Position numbers and translations under genes: made by a program
Source: Coniella vitis
Lineage: Eukaryota; Ascomycota; Sordariomycetes; Diaporthales; Schizoparmaceae
Assembly (NCBI GenBank): GCA_011317545.1
Contig: WUJK01000002.1
Coordinates: 62,001-126,000, forward strand
DNA: 64,000 bases
Reading direction: 5' to 3'
Notes under the pieces: generated by a model
What the model was told of the DNA's origin: nothing
What the model saw: only the letters and a program-made list of their open reading frames with translations
Databases searched by the model: none
Shown: one piece after another, positions 22,301-33,949 of the stretch
Position numbering within the stretch: the first letter of the stretch is position 1
Layout of the letters: each line of letters starts with the position of its first letter

Positions 22301-25215
22301 TATCCTTTATTTCTTTAGGTACTAACTATCGCTAGATCCTTCTCTATAAGCTATCGAGGGTAGTTATTTCCTAGGGTAGCTATTATCTTAGCTCTTCTCG
22401 ATTTAAAGGTATATATAAATTCGTTTAAGCCCTTATTATCTAGGTATTATTTAATAACTAAATCCGATCCTACGCCTTTAATTATAACCGCTTTTTAGGT
22501 ATCCGCTTTATCCTATAAAATATAGCTATTAGTCTAATCGATTCGAGGATTTTCCTTTCTTAACTATAGAATACCTAAAATTAGTTCGTACTATATAGTA
22601 TCCGTAATATCGAAGTTTATTAGTATTATATATCCGTAGATTATAACTAGTAATTAATTAGATTCTATATCGATAATACCTTAGCTATAAGCGACTTCTA
22701 TACCTTCTATAATACTAAGTTTATAGGGTTCTATCTTCTTCTTCTAAGGTATCCGTTCTCTATTAATAACGTTTAGGGATATAAAGTTTCCTTATACTCC
22801 GCTATCTAGGAGTATTATATAGTATTTATCGTTAATTCGTACTACGATTTTCAAATATTCGTATATCGAGCTATCTATTATATAGAGGGATTTTACTATA
22901 AGTCCTAATCGCTTATTATCCCTTATAAGCGATCCTTACCTTTTAGGTTTTACTATTCTTACTATACTCTAAGGGCTATTATCTATACTAGGTTCTTAGC
23001 TTATTATATTCCGTATTATATATATATTATAGCCTATCGCTATAAGCGCGCTTAGTTTTCTTCTTCCGTATAGAGAGTCTATACTCCGGGCTAACTATCT
23101 TTAAGGTTATAATAGGTATACGCTTTATCCTCTAGGTATTCTATATAATCGGCGCGCTTATAGAAGCTATAATATATAGGTTCTATATATACGGGCTTTA
23201 CGAGCTTTTCCCTTTGTTTTTATTCGCGTATTCTATACTAGTCGAGCGCTTTTTCTTATATATAAGGTATATACTAGGGTATCGTATACTAATACTATTT
23301 TACTTATCGTATAGTATATTTATAGGGGGTATTATATATAAGGCTAATATTAGCATAGTTTCCTCTTATTCTAAGTACTTTATAATAGTCGCTATTATTA
23401 TCGTTATAGGCGATAATGCTATACCTTATTTTGCATATAGGGAACTATTCGTTAGTTACCTTATATTTAAAGTATTATCTATAATTATATATAATATAGG
23501 CAAACTATATAATCTAATAGTACTTTTCGTAGAGATAATTAATTCGTGCGTTTTCCTATATAAGGGGGGTTTCGTTTTAATAGGTTATTATCCTAAATAA
23601 TTCTTTAAGTATAATACTATAGATAAGGTAGTATACGTTTCCCTTATCGATATCTTCGTTTATAGAGCTTTCTAATTCTAAGCTTCTTTCTTCGTTAATA
23701 GTTTAGGTACTAGTACTTTAACCGATACTAAGCGTTTCCTATTATTCTATAATTCCCGTAATATCGCTCTATAAAATATCCGTTTCGTTAGGTAGTTTAT
23801 ACCCTTTTATATCGCGCTAGTAGGGGTATTCCCTAATAAGCTAAGCTTATTATTCTATTACTAATCTTTTAAATAGACCGTTATCCGTTAGGAGAAGCGT
23901 CCTCTAGGTAACTACGATTTATCGCTCTTTATAAGGTTTCTAAGGGAATTATCCTAAGCCTTGCTTTACCGAGAGGTATATTATATAATTATCCTTATAA
24001 TAGAAGGTCTAGTTAAAGAGTCTATAATCGGAGTCGTCTAACGCTTACTCTAAAAGCTAGTTTTAGCTAGGAGTAGAGTCCGTAGTCTTATATATTATAA
24101 TATTAGCTTATCGTCCTTCGGGGACTTTCTTAAATTCTCTAGGTTTCTTAGGTTATCGGCACTCTCGTATAAAGTAGCCTATCTTATTATAGTTAAAGTA
24201 TTCCTTACTTATAGGCTTCCTTTAAGCTATATCGAGCTCTATAAGTCCTATATATATAGTACCGCTAACTGCTATACCTTATTACTAAAAGCTATAGTTA
24301 GTTATCTATTAAATCCGCCGTTTTATATTAGCGTAATTCCTCTATATAGTATAGCTTTCTCCTTTCTTACTTTTCTCTATACATCTTTCGTAGAAACGAT
24401 TATCGATATAAATAGCGTTATTACTAAATATCGTAAAGTCTTTAGGCTAGTCCTACTTAGAGATTTTATCCTTAACCTTATCCTTAAGTCCTTTATAATA
24501 ATATTCTATAAGGTTCTTATCTTCCTAAGGGAGGCGTACTAAGAATTACTTAAAGCGGATTATATAGGCTAAAGTAGACTTATTCTGCTTAAGTTGTATA
24601 AGTTATTATATTATAGTTCGTTCTTCGTTAAGATTACTAAATATTTCCTTAAGGATATATTCGAATCCTATGAATAAATCGAATATATTCTTAGTAGTCG
24701 GCTTACGTTAATCGAGGTTGCCTAGGTATTTAATATAGTTACGAAGTAAGGGTTATTACTAGATAAGCGTATCCTTTTCGAATCGTATACCGGCTAGGAT
24801 AACTTTATCGGGTTTAATAATAAATTAAGCTATATTATATAGGAAGTATACCTTATAATAGGTAAAGAACCCTTAAAGCGTCTTTTAGTTACCGTTATAT
24901 ATAATAGGTTTATCTATCTTATAACCGTTACCGGTGTTTTAAATAATAGGCGCTAGGGGTATAGCGGTTATAGCTTAATATTATTCAAGCTATTAGGCTT
25001 ACCTACGGATAATACGATTCTATTACTCCTAATTCTACTAAAGTATAACGAGTTATTAGGTAAGTTCGATTAATTAGTATATTATATCTTCCTAGGTTAT
25101 AACCTAATAATATCCTTCTCCTAAGGTAGATAGGGTAGGAGTTTAAGGAGCTATTATTATACTTAATATTACCTAAAAGGTATATATAGATTATCCTAAA
25201 TAAGAGTTATAAAAA

Positions 25216-25697
25216 TATAATAATCCTTACCTAAATCCCTGATTCTGGAAGTATCTATAAGTTATATATTAGTAGGCGGGGAAGTATTACCTTTAAGTCT
25301 TCGTACGTTATCGAGTAATATTAAGTATTATAAGTAATTAAGAGGGATTACCCTATTATATAAAATAATACTTAGATTTATAACTAAAGACTATAAGGAA
25401 ACTATCTAATATTAAGCTATAAACTCCTATCCTTATATCCTTCTATTATTAACTACTATTCCCTAAATAGTGCCTTAGACCGACGAAGTCGCTCGTCGAC
25501 TATTGCGGTCTAAGTCGATGGAGTCGCGGTGCGGTCCTTGCGGTCCACCCTTATCCTACATAACCCTAACCCTGGTTATATTATCTAGTATAACTTTGTT
25601 ATATAAGAGATCCTCATCGGTCCGTTAAGGTTCCGATTTGCTAGTATATAGTTGCGCTAGCCTGTTCCTGTAACCTGCATATTCGTAGGTTATAACA
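25216..25697 (-). repeat. Chromovirus LTR, 5' LTR of the minus-strand element
   Basis: 482 bp, TATAATAATCC to GGTTATAACA. The cassette (about 25450-25555) has inverted GACGAAGTC/GCGGTC units. The left half is heavily mutated while the last 240 bp keep several TG/CA sites. To its right the gag of an oppositely oriented element starts at once, with no target duplication visible. Confidence 0.8.
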
Positions 25698-27179
25698 CCG
25701 GGCTAATACCGGAAAACGATACTAATAGCTACCTTAACGCTTTATACCCCGATAGAATAACTACCGCGGAATAATAACTAGCGGTATAATATACTTAAGC
25801 CCTATAAAGCTCGATATAGCTTAACGTAAACCTATAAGTAAGGAATATTTTAATTATAATAGGATAGGCTACTTTATATAAGAGTACCGATAACTTAAGA
25901 AACCTAGAGAATTTAAGAAAGTCCCCGAAAGACGATAAGCTAATATTATAATATATAAGATTATAGATTCTACTCCTAGCTAAAACTAGCTTTTAAAGTA
26001 AGTATCGGATAACTCCGATTATAAACTCCTTAACTAAACCTTCTATTATAAGGATAATTATATAATATACCTCTCGGTAAAGTAAGGCTTAGGATAATTC
26101 CCTTAGAAACCTTATAAGGAACGATAAATTATAATTATCTAAAGAATACCCCTCCCTATAGATAACGGTCTATTCGAAAAACTAGTAATAGAGTAGTAAG
26201 TATAGCTTATTAAGGAATACCGCTATTAGCGCGATATAAAAGGGTATATACTACCTAACGAAACGAAAACCGTATAAAGTAATATTACGGAAATTATAGA
26301 ATAATAGGAAACGCTTAATATTAGTTAGAATACTAGCATTAAACTACTAACGAATAAATAAGCTTAGAATTAGAAAGCTCTATAAACGAAGATATCGATA
26401 AAGGAGATATATACTACCTTATATACGGTATTATACTTAGAGAACTATTTAGGATAATAACCTATTAAGATAAAACCCCCCTTATATAGGAAGACGCGCG
26501 AATTAATTATCTCTACGAAGAATATTACTAGATTATATAGTTTGCTTATATTATATATAATTATAGATAATACTTTAAGTATAAGGTAACTAACGAATAG
26601 TTCCCTATACGCAATATAGGGTATATTATTATCGCCTACGACGATAATAATAGCAACTATTATAAAGTACTTAGAATAAGGGGAAACTACGCTAGTATTA
26701 GCCTTATATATAATACCCCTTACGAATATATTACGCGATAAGTAAAATAGTACTAATATATAATACCTTAATACGCACTTTATACGTAAGAAAAAGCGCT
26801 CGACTAGTATAGAATACGCGAATAGAAATAAAGGGAAAAGCTCGTAAAGCCCGTATATATAGAACCTATATATTATAACTTCTATAAGCGCGCCGATTAT
26901 ATAAAGCACCTAGCGGATAAAGTATATACCTACTATAACCTTAAGGATAATTAGCCCGGAGTATAAACTCCCTATACGGAAGAAGAAAGCTAAGCGCGCT
27001 TATAGCGATAGGCTATAATATATATACGATACGGAATACGATAAGCTAAGAACCTAATATAAATAGTAGCCCTTAGAGTATAATAAGAATAGTAAAACCT
27101 AAAAGGTAAGGATCGCTTATAAGGAATAATAAGCGATTAGGATTTATAATAAACTCCCTTTATACGATAGATAGCTCGA

Positions 27180-30100
27180 TATATAATTATTTAAAAATCG
27201 TAGTACGAATATACGGAAAATACTATATAGTACTCCTAAATAGCAGAGTATAAGGAAACTTTATATCCCTAAGCGTTATTAATAGAGAATAAATACCTTA
27301 GAAAAAGAAATTAAAACTCTATAAACTTAGTATTATAAAAGATATAAAAGTTGCTTATAACTAAGGTATTATCGATATAGAATCTAATTAATTATTAGTT
27401 ATAATCTACGGATATACGATATTAATAAACTTCGATATTACGGATACCGTATAGTATAAGCTGATTTTAAGTATTATATAGTTAAGAAAAGAAAATCCTC
27501 GAATCGATTAGACTAATAGCTATATTTCCTAGGATAAAGCGGATATTTAGAAAACGGTTATACTTAAAGGCGTAGGATCGAGTTTAATTATTAAGCGGTA
27601 CCTAGATAATAGGGGCTTAAACGAATTTATATATACCTCTAAATCGAGAAGAGTTAAGATAATAACTACCCTAGGATACGATAAACCTCGATAGCTTATA
27701 GAGAAGGATCTAGCGATAGTTAATACCTAATAGAAGAAGCGATATAGTAGATTAGGATATAATATAATAGGATTCTATAGATAATAGGATATATTATTGC
27801 GGTATATTTAAGAAGGAACTAAGTATATATAACGATATCTTCTTATAATAGTAACTATATAAGACGAAGATATATTTAGAAACCTCTCCGGTATATTAGA
27901 AGAGTATCGGAAGTTTACGAAACTATTTTAAGGAAAATTCGATAATAGCCTATTAGAGTACGGCTTATACGATTATAAGATCCTACTTAAAGAAGGAGAA
28001 TAACTAAAGTTCTTTCCTATCTATAGATTAGATAAGGATAAACTTAAAGTATTTAGAGAATATATAGACGAAAACCTTAAGAAAGGCTATATTAGACCCT
28101 TATATTTACTAGTAGGATACCTAATCCTATTTATACTAAAGAAAAACGGTAAACTACGACTATATATTAACTATCGATAACTTAACGATATTATAATTAA
28201 GAATCGGTACCCCTTACCTCTCTTTAAAGAAGTTAGAGATAGATTTAGAGGAGCCTAATAGTTTATAGCCCTTAACCTTAAGGAAGGATATATATATATT
28301 CGTATTAAACCCGGAGAAGAATAGAAAATAGCATTTAGAATATACTACGGATATTTCGAATATCTTATTATACTATTCGGACTTACTAACGCCCTAGTAT
28401 TATTTTAAGAGATAATAAACTTTATCTTATATAAATACCTCGACTATTTTATAATCGCTTACCTAAACGATATTTTTATTTACTTAAAGATATTCGAAGA
28501 ATATTAGAAGTATATTATAATAATCCTATAAATCCTCTAAAATAATAAGATTTTAGTAGAACCTACTAAATATAACTAGAATACTTAAGAAGTTAACTAC
28601 CTCGGATATATTATTATATTAGGGTATATCCGAATATAGAAAGATAAAGTATAGGTAATTAGGGATTAGCCTATATTATAGAACGTTAAGGATATTAGAG
28701 CCTTTTTAAGCTATACTAACTTATACCGATAATTTATTAAGAATTATAGTAATATTATAATACTATTTATAGAACTTACGAAAAAGGATATTACCTTTAA
28801 CTAGAATAAATAAGTATAAAAAGCCTTTAGTATAATTAAGGATATAGTTATATTATAACTAATCCTAATCGAAGTAAACTAAGATAAAGTTTTCGAGATT
28901 AAGACGGATATATTAGATTATATATTCGGTAGATAACTTAGATAACGAGACGATAAAGGATAACTATAAATAGTTAGTAGCTTTAGTAAAAAACTAAATA
29001 GATTAGAACTTAACTATAGAACGCCCGATTAAGAACTTATAGTAATAATAAAAGCCTTTAGGGAATAGCGATACTACCTTATCGGCGTAAAATAATAAAT
29101 TCTTATATATATAGATTATAAGAATCTTTAGATATTTACCTCGATAAAGCAGCTTAATAAACGATAAGTTAGATAATATAAGTTCTTATTAGAATTCGAA
29201 TATAAGATTATCTACTATAAAGGTAAAGAAAACGAACGAGTAAACGCTCTTAGTAGACGGTTAGATTATAAAGATATTAATAGCAAAGACTAAGATATTA
29301 TAGTAATCTTTAAGGAAGACTCGGAAGGTAACCTTATTATATTATCTATTACTAAAGAACTTAACGTAATACTATATATCGAAGGAAAAATACCTAACCT
29401 CGATAGTATAATAATATCGGAATAAAACGATTATATTAGAAGTATCTATAGCGTATTAGTATATAGATACTAAGGAATTAGAGTAATTTATAAAAGAATC
29501 TAATATTATTAGAACCTACCGAACCTTAAGAAACGAGTTACGGATATCGTTAATAACTATAATATATATAAACAAAATAAGATAGAATAGTATAAACCTT
29601 ACGGACTATTATAACCTCTACTAATACCTATAACTATTTAGTTATCTATTAGTCTAAACTTTATTACTAAGCTACCTCTCTTATAAGAACCCTTAACTAA
29701 AGTATAGTATAATAGTATCTTAGTAGTAGTTTACAGACTAAATAAGTATATATACTTCCTATTATATAAAGAAAGTAATACCGTAGAAGAACTTATATAT
29801 ATATTCCTCCGTATTATTATCGCTAACTATAGAATACCTTAGGAAATTATATTAGATAGAGATAGAAAATTTATATTATAATTCTAGATCTTACTTATTA
29901 AATACCTCGGAACGATATAATATATATCTATAGTATTTTATCCTTAGATAAACGGATAAATAGAATATATTAACTAGATTATAGAATAGTATCTATAATA
30001 CTATATTAACTATAAATAGGATAATTAAGTCGAACTCCTACCTATAATATAGTTCGCCTATAATAATATAGATATAACGAGTATAGGAAAATTACTATTC

Positions 30101-30689
30101 TTCCTACTCTATAGATATAACCCTACGGTATACTACGAAATACTATTAGGTAGAAACCTAGAAACGGTAGACTAATACGCTAGAAGAATTAAGTAATTAT
30201 ACGAAGATACTCGATATATACTTTAGGATATTAAAGAATAAATAACGAAATACGCTAATTAGAAAAAGATTAAGGGATTAATCCTATAGAAGGGAGATAA
30301 AGTCTACCTTAACCGTAAAAATATTAAAACTATTAGACCTAGCGATAAACTCGATTATAAAAAACTCGGATCTTATAAAATTATATAATAGATTTTACTA
30401 ATTAACTATAAATTAGAAATCCTATATATACGCTTATACCTAGTCTTCTATATTTTACTCCTAGAGCTAGTACTAGTAGACGCAGAACTATCGTATAATA
30501 TAGATATTATCGAACTAGAATAAGTATAATATAAAGTTAAATAAATTCTCGACTTATATAAACGCGGACGCGGAAAATAATACCTTATTAAGTAGAAATA
30601 TTACGATAATTCGGAAAATACTTAGGAACTACTAAAGAATATATACCTAGATCTTATTAAAGAATACGAAAATAAAAAGTTATTATAGC
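27180..30689 (+). pseudogene. Chromovirus pol: protease, RT, RNase H, integrase, chromodomain
   Basis: Protease motif near 27220 (LLNSRV for LLDSGA). RT about 28020-28640 with FEYLIILFGLTNA and YLNDIFIYLKI in place of YxDD (Asp to Asn by G to A). RNase H about 28850-29280. Integrase about 29400-30350, with the conserved PQINGQIEYINQ near 29950. A chromodomain follows at about 30520-30660 (KRGRGK-YLIK, then DNSENT-ELL), its Trp codons now TAG. This order and the chromodomain place it in the chromovirus branch of Ty3/Gypsy, whose chromodomain directs integration to modified chromatin. Many stops; not functional. Confidence 0.85.
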
Positions 30690-30702
30690 CTTAGATAGAG
30701 AA

Positions 30703-30774
30703 GGTATTATTAGGAATCGAACCCCGGACCTCCTAGTAAGAAACTAGGAACTCTAACTACTAAGCTATAAGACT
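30703..30774 (-). tRNA. Second copy of the tRNA-like sequence
   Basis: Same 73-nt structure as at 19271-19343 with one base deleted next to the T loop. Bases 1-59 are identical between the copies although both lie in RIP-mutated elements. Same location relative to chromodomain and opposite-strand ORF. Confidence 0.5.
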
Positions 30775-30889
30775 ACTCGTATCTTTAACTATAATAACTA
30801 CCTATAGGAATAACTAGACCCCTTATTAAGGATTAAGGACCCCCTAGTAGTTACTCTAAGAAAATTAGAGTTACGAACTACTAATAGTA

Positions 30890-31302
30890 GAAGGCCCTAA
30901 GCCGAAGAAATTAGATATAGATAAGTCTATAGACTCTAGGAAGGTATTAAAGTCTATTACCCTAAAACTACTAATCTCCTATAATTCGGTAATAGCTTCG
31001 GATTCCGCGGAAATAGCCGTATTTATACTAGCCTCGGCTTCCTATTCCTCCTAAATATTAAGCGATTCTAACCCTATATTTACTAGCTTCGTACTCCTCT
31101 TTATTAGAGATTTACGCTAAATATAAAGATACTCTAAGCAAGAAAGCGCCTCCCCCGCCTTACGATAAGCCTTACGAAGCTCTTTATATATATTAGCCTC
31201 TTATATACGAAGTTTCTTCTCCTCCGATAAAATATAAGAAACTATATAAATTTAGCGCGCTAATAAGGAAAATTATTATAGCTAGAACTTATAGGTATTT
31301 AT
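30890..31302 (-). pseudogene. Opposite-strand coiled-coil ORF of the plus-strand chromovirus, interrupted
   Basis: Antisense to the pol direction, matching the ORFs at 18590 and 60330. The N-terminal part lies beyond the LINE at about 39599-39860. Its interruption fixes the LINE insertion inside this ORF. Confidence 0.55.
31286..31302. repeat. LINE target-site duplication, left copy
   Basis: AACTTATAGGTATTTAT, identical to 39582-39598. Confidence 0.85.
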
Positions 31303-32119
31303 TTATTTTTTTATTTATTTATTTATTTAATTAAATTAACGCCGGACCAGTTACGCTAGCATACCTCCCAAGGGGTATCTCGGCGTGCACTGCCTATCGT
31401 ACTGCTAAGGAGCGTATATATACCCACCCAGTATATATATTCGTAATATAACCCTAGCCCGAAGGCTGCTTTATAGCGTATTAGCTATATCCCAGAGGCT
31501 AAATACTCTAGGGATTAGTCTTAGAGTAGAGTTATATAATACTATTAGTATAGCCCGTATAGAGCTACGTTTTTATTAGGTTAGCGTCTTACCGTATAGT
31601 TACTAGACGTTAGATGCTAGCCGAGACTAGTTCCGAAGCCGTACTATATACGTACTATACGTCGATTATACTAGCGATAACCTTACTAATATAATAGCCT
31701 AAGGGCGCTATATTAGAGAGCTAGCTAGCTACTAAGCTGCTAATATAGCGTAGACGTCCTTATAATAGTATAGAGTAGTAGCTTAAGATATATTAAAGAT
31801 ATGCCTTAAGGCGTCTGCTATTATTAGTCCGTAAAAGTACGCGTCCTTCTACTAATAATAGCTAGCTCTTTATCTATAATTATAGATAATAGCTATTATA
31901 GCTAGTTATACCCCTATTATTATTAATAGCAGGGGTATAACGCTATCTGCTATATTTCTCCTACGCCTATTATAACTCGTCTAAACTCCCTTCTCCTCCT
32001 CCCTTCTCCCTCCTCCTTTCTTAATCTACTATATAATAATATAGTAGTATTACCAACTATCGCCGCCGCCGTACTATACTCCCCTCTATAGTCCTAAGCA
32101 TAGTAACTACTATTACTAC

Positions 32120-33940
32120 TACTATAATACCTCCTAAAAAAGGAAGTAAGCGTATTTACCTTTCCTAATCGAATACTAGGACTTATAATAGTCTACTAAC
32201 GTTTTAAATTATTATATAGCTAAATATACTAAAGCGCGCTATACCTTAAATACTACTAATACCCGTATAGCTAAGAAACGTATAATACTCCTATTAATCT
32301 ATATAAACTAGCCTAAACTCTTATAAATACTATATCTAGCGCTATTATAAAGCAGTATATCCTTCCTATAAAATACCTGCGTAAATAGTATAATAAGTAT
32401 AGTATACTACGCTAAAGCTAAGTTCTAATATTACTAATTAATTACTACTAATAGGTATATTTGCTAATAGAAACTAAAGCTACTAAGAAGGGCACTACCC
32501 CCGTAATATATAGCATACTCCTATATAGCGCTATAAAGCCGACTACTAATATACTTAATAGTAATAATTATATCTATAACGAAGACGAGGGCGATAAAGA
32601 TATCCTATAAAAGGCCCTTAATAGCACCCTTAAGCTCGAGGACGAGGATAAGGGTAATACTAAGGCTACTAAGGATAGTACTAATAGCGAAGATAAGGTA
32701 GACTTACTCTAAGATAGCTAGGAATAGGCCGAAGATACCTCTAATAACGAGGAGCCTATTACTAATATACGTATTAGTAATAGTAACGCCGAGGAGGACG
32801 ATAAGGAGGCCTATTAGGATAAGGCTAACGACGATAGTAACTATATTACTAATAGTAATACTAATTATACCTATATAGACGATAGTAGTAGTAGTAGTAG
32901 TAGTAGTAACGATAACGATATCGGTATCGCCCGTACTACTACCGCCGGTAATACTAGTAATAAACGCCCTACGCTTACCTCTACTCCTACTAATACTCCT
33001 ATTACTAAGAAGTAGCATTCTATCGCTATTATTAGTAATAGTAACGCTAGGGCTAGGGCTATTAAGATAGCAGCTCCTATTAAGGCTAACCCTCCTTATA
33101 CTACCCGTACTACTAACGCTATTACTACTACTAATACTTAGCCTAAGGCTAAGACTAGTAAGAAGAAGACTAGTATTATTAAGAATAAGAGTAAGGCTAT
33201 TACTCCTATTACCCTTACTAAGCATAAGAAGATATAGAAGGCTAACGAAGCTATTCCTAATAGCCGTTATATCGTAACCTAGTATAACGTACCTTACGAG
33301 TAATATCTAGTCTCGGTAATTACCGGTAAGTCGCTTAGCGATTACTAGGATATCGAAGGTAATACCCGTTACTAACGCTACTAGTATAAGGGCTATACCC
33401 CTTTAGCTAACTACCTAATAACTATTAGCCGCTAGCTATATAACGCTTTATAGGAGGGTAAAGATAATACCCCCTATTATACTATTATTCGTATAGCTAA
33501 GGAGGCTTACGATAAAGTATTAGCAGAGGGCCTTACCGAATCGTTTAGTAAGTCGGAGGAGGAGGTAGAGCCGGTTATATAGCCCTAGAAGCGCCCCTAC
33601 TATATCCTACCCCGCTACCGCTAGTAGTAATAGCACTAGCTATAGCACTAGCCCTAATAGCACTAGCGCTAGGCTATTATAGCTATTACTACTATTACTA
33701 GCGCTAATACTACCTATAAGCAGGAGTATACCCCTAGCGCTATAAGCTTATTATAATTATTTCCCGGCCTAATTACCCCTACCTTAGGTATTCCCGCCGA
33801 CCGCTATACCGCGCTATACGCCCTTAGTAACGCTATACGCTAGGTAATCGACTATATATAGTTTAATATACTTTAGCCCTAGATAACCTATAATACGGCT
33901 ATAAACTACCCTAATAGTTAGTAATATAAGATCCTAATTA
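32120..33940 (+). pseudogene. Plus-strand ORF in the 3' part of the LINE
   Basis: A frame of roughly 600 codons whose only stops fit Trp/Gln positions: a basic start (PPKKGSKRIYLS near 32130), a long low-complexity acidic/Asn/Thr zone (32560-33240) including GTA repeats, then a Trp/Tyr-rich block near 33270-33600 (ITGKSLSDY, SEEEVEP) and a helix-like block near 33790-33860. No family recognised. It is antisense to the LINE proteins. The minus ORF at 32704-33225 is its shadow. Confidence 0.45.
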
Positions 33941-33949
33941 GACCCGCTT

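Larger units (their letters stand above)
18476..25215 (-). mobile_element. Chromovirus internal region, RIP-mutated
   Basis: On the minus strand: gag about 25150-23600, protease about 22900-22600, RT about 22050-21440, RNase H about 21200-20780, integrase about 20650-19720, chromodomain about 19560-19420, then the opposite-strand ORF and the purine tract next to 18475. Every pol domain aligns with the plus-strand copy at 25698-30690. Stops fall at Trp/Gln sites throughout. Confidence 0.85.

Noticed and set aside
23214..23600. Hydrophobic 128-codon ORF (similar ORF on minus at 26445-26909)
   Set aside because: Both are the same stretch antisense to gag in two chromovirus copies. RIP has enriched TA-rich codons for Ile, Leu and Tyr, so the membrane-like look follows from composition. 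Kept open by chance or by overlap.
32704..33225. 173-codon Ser/Thr/Asn-rich minus-strand ORF
   Set aside because: Shadow of the low-complexity plus-strand frame (GTA/ACT-type repeats).
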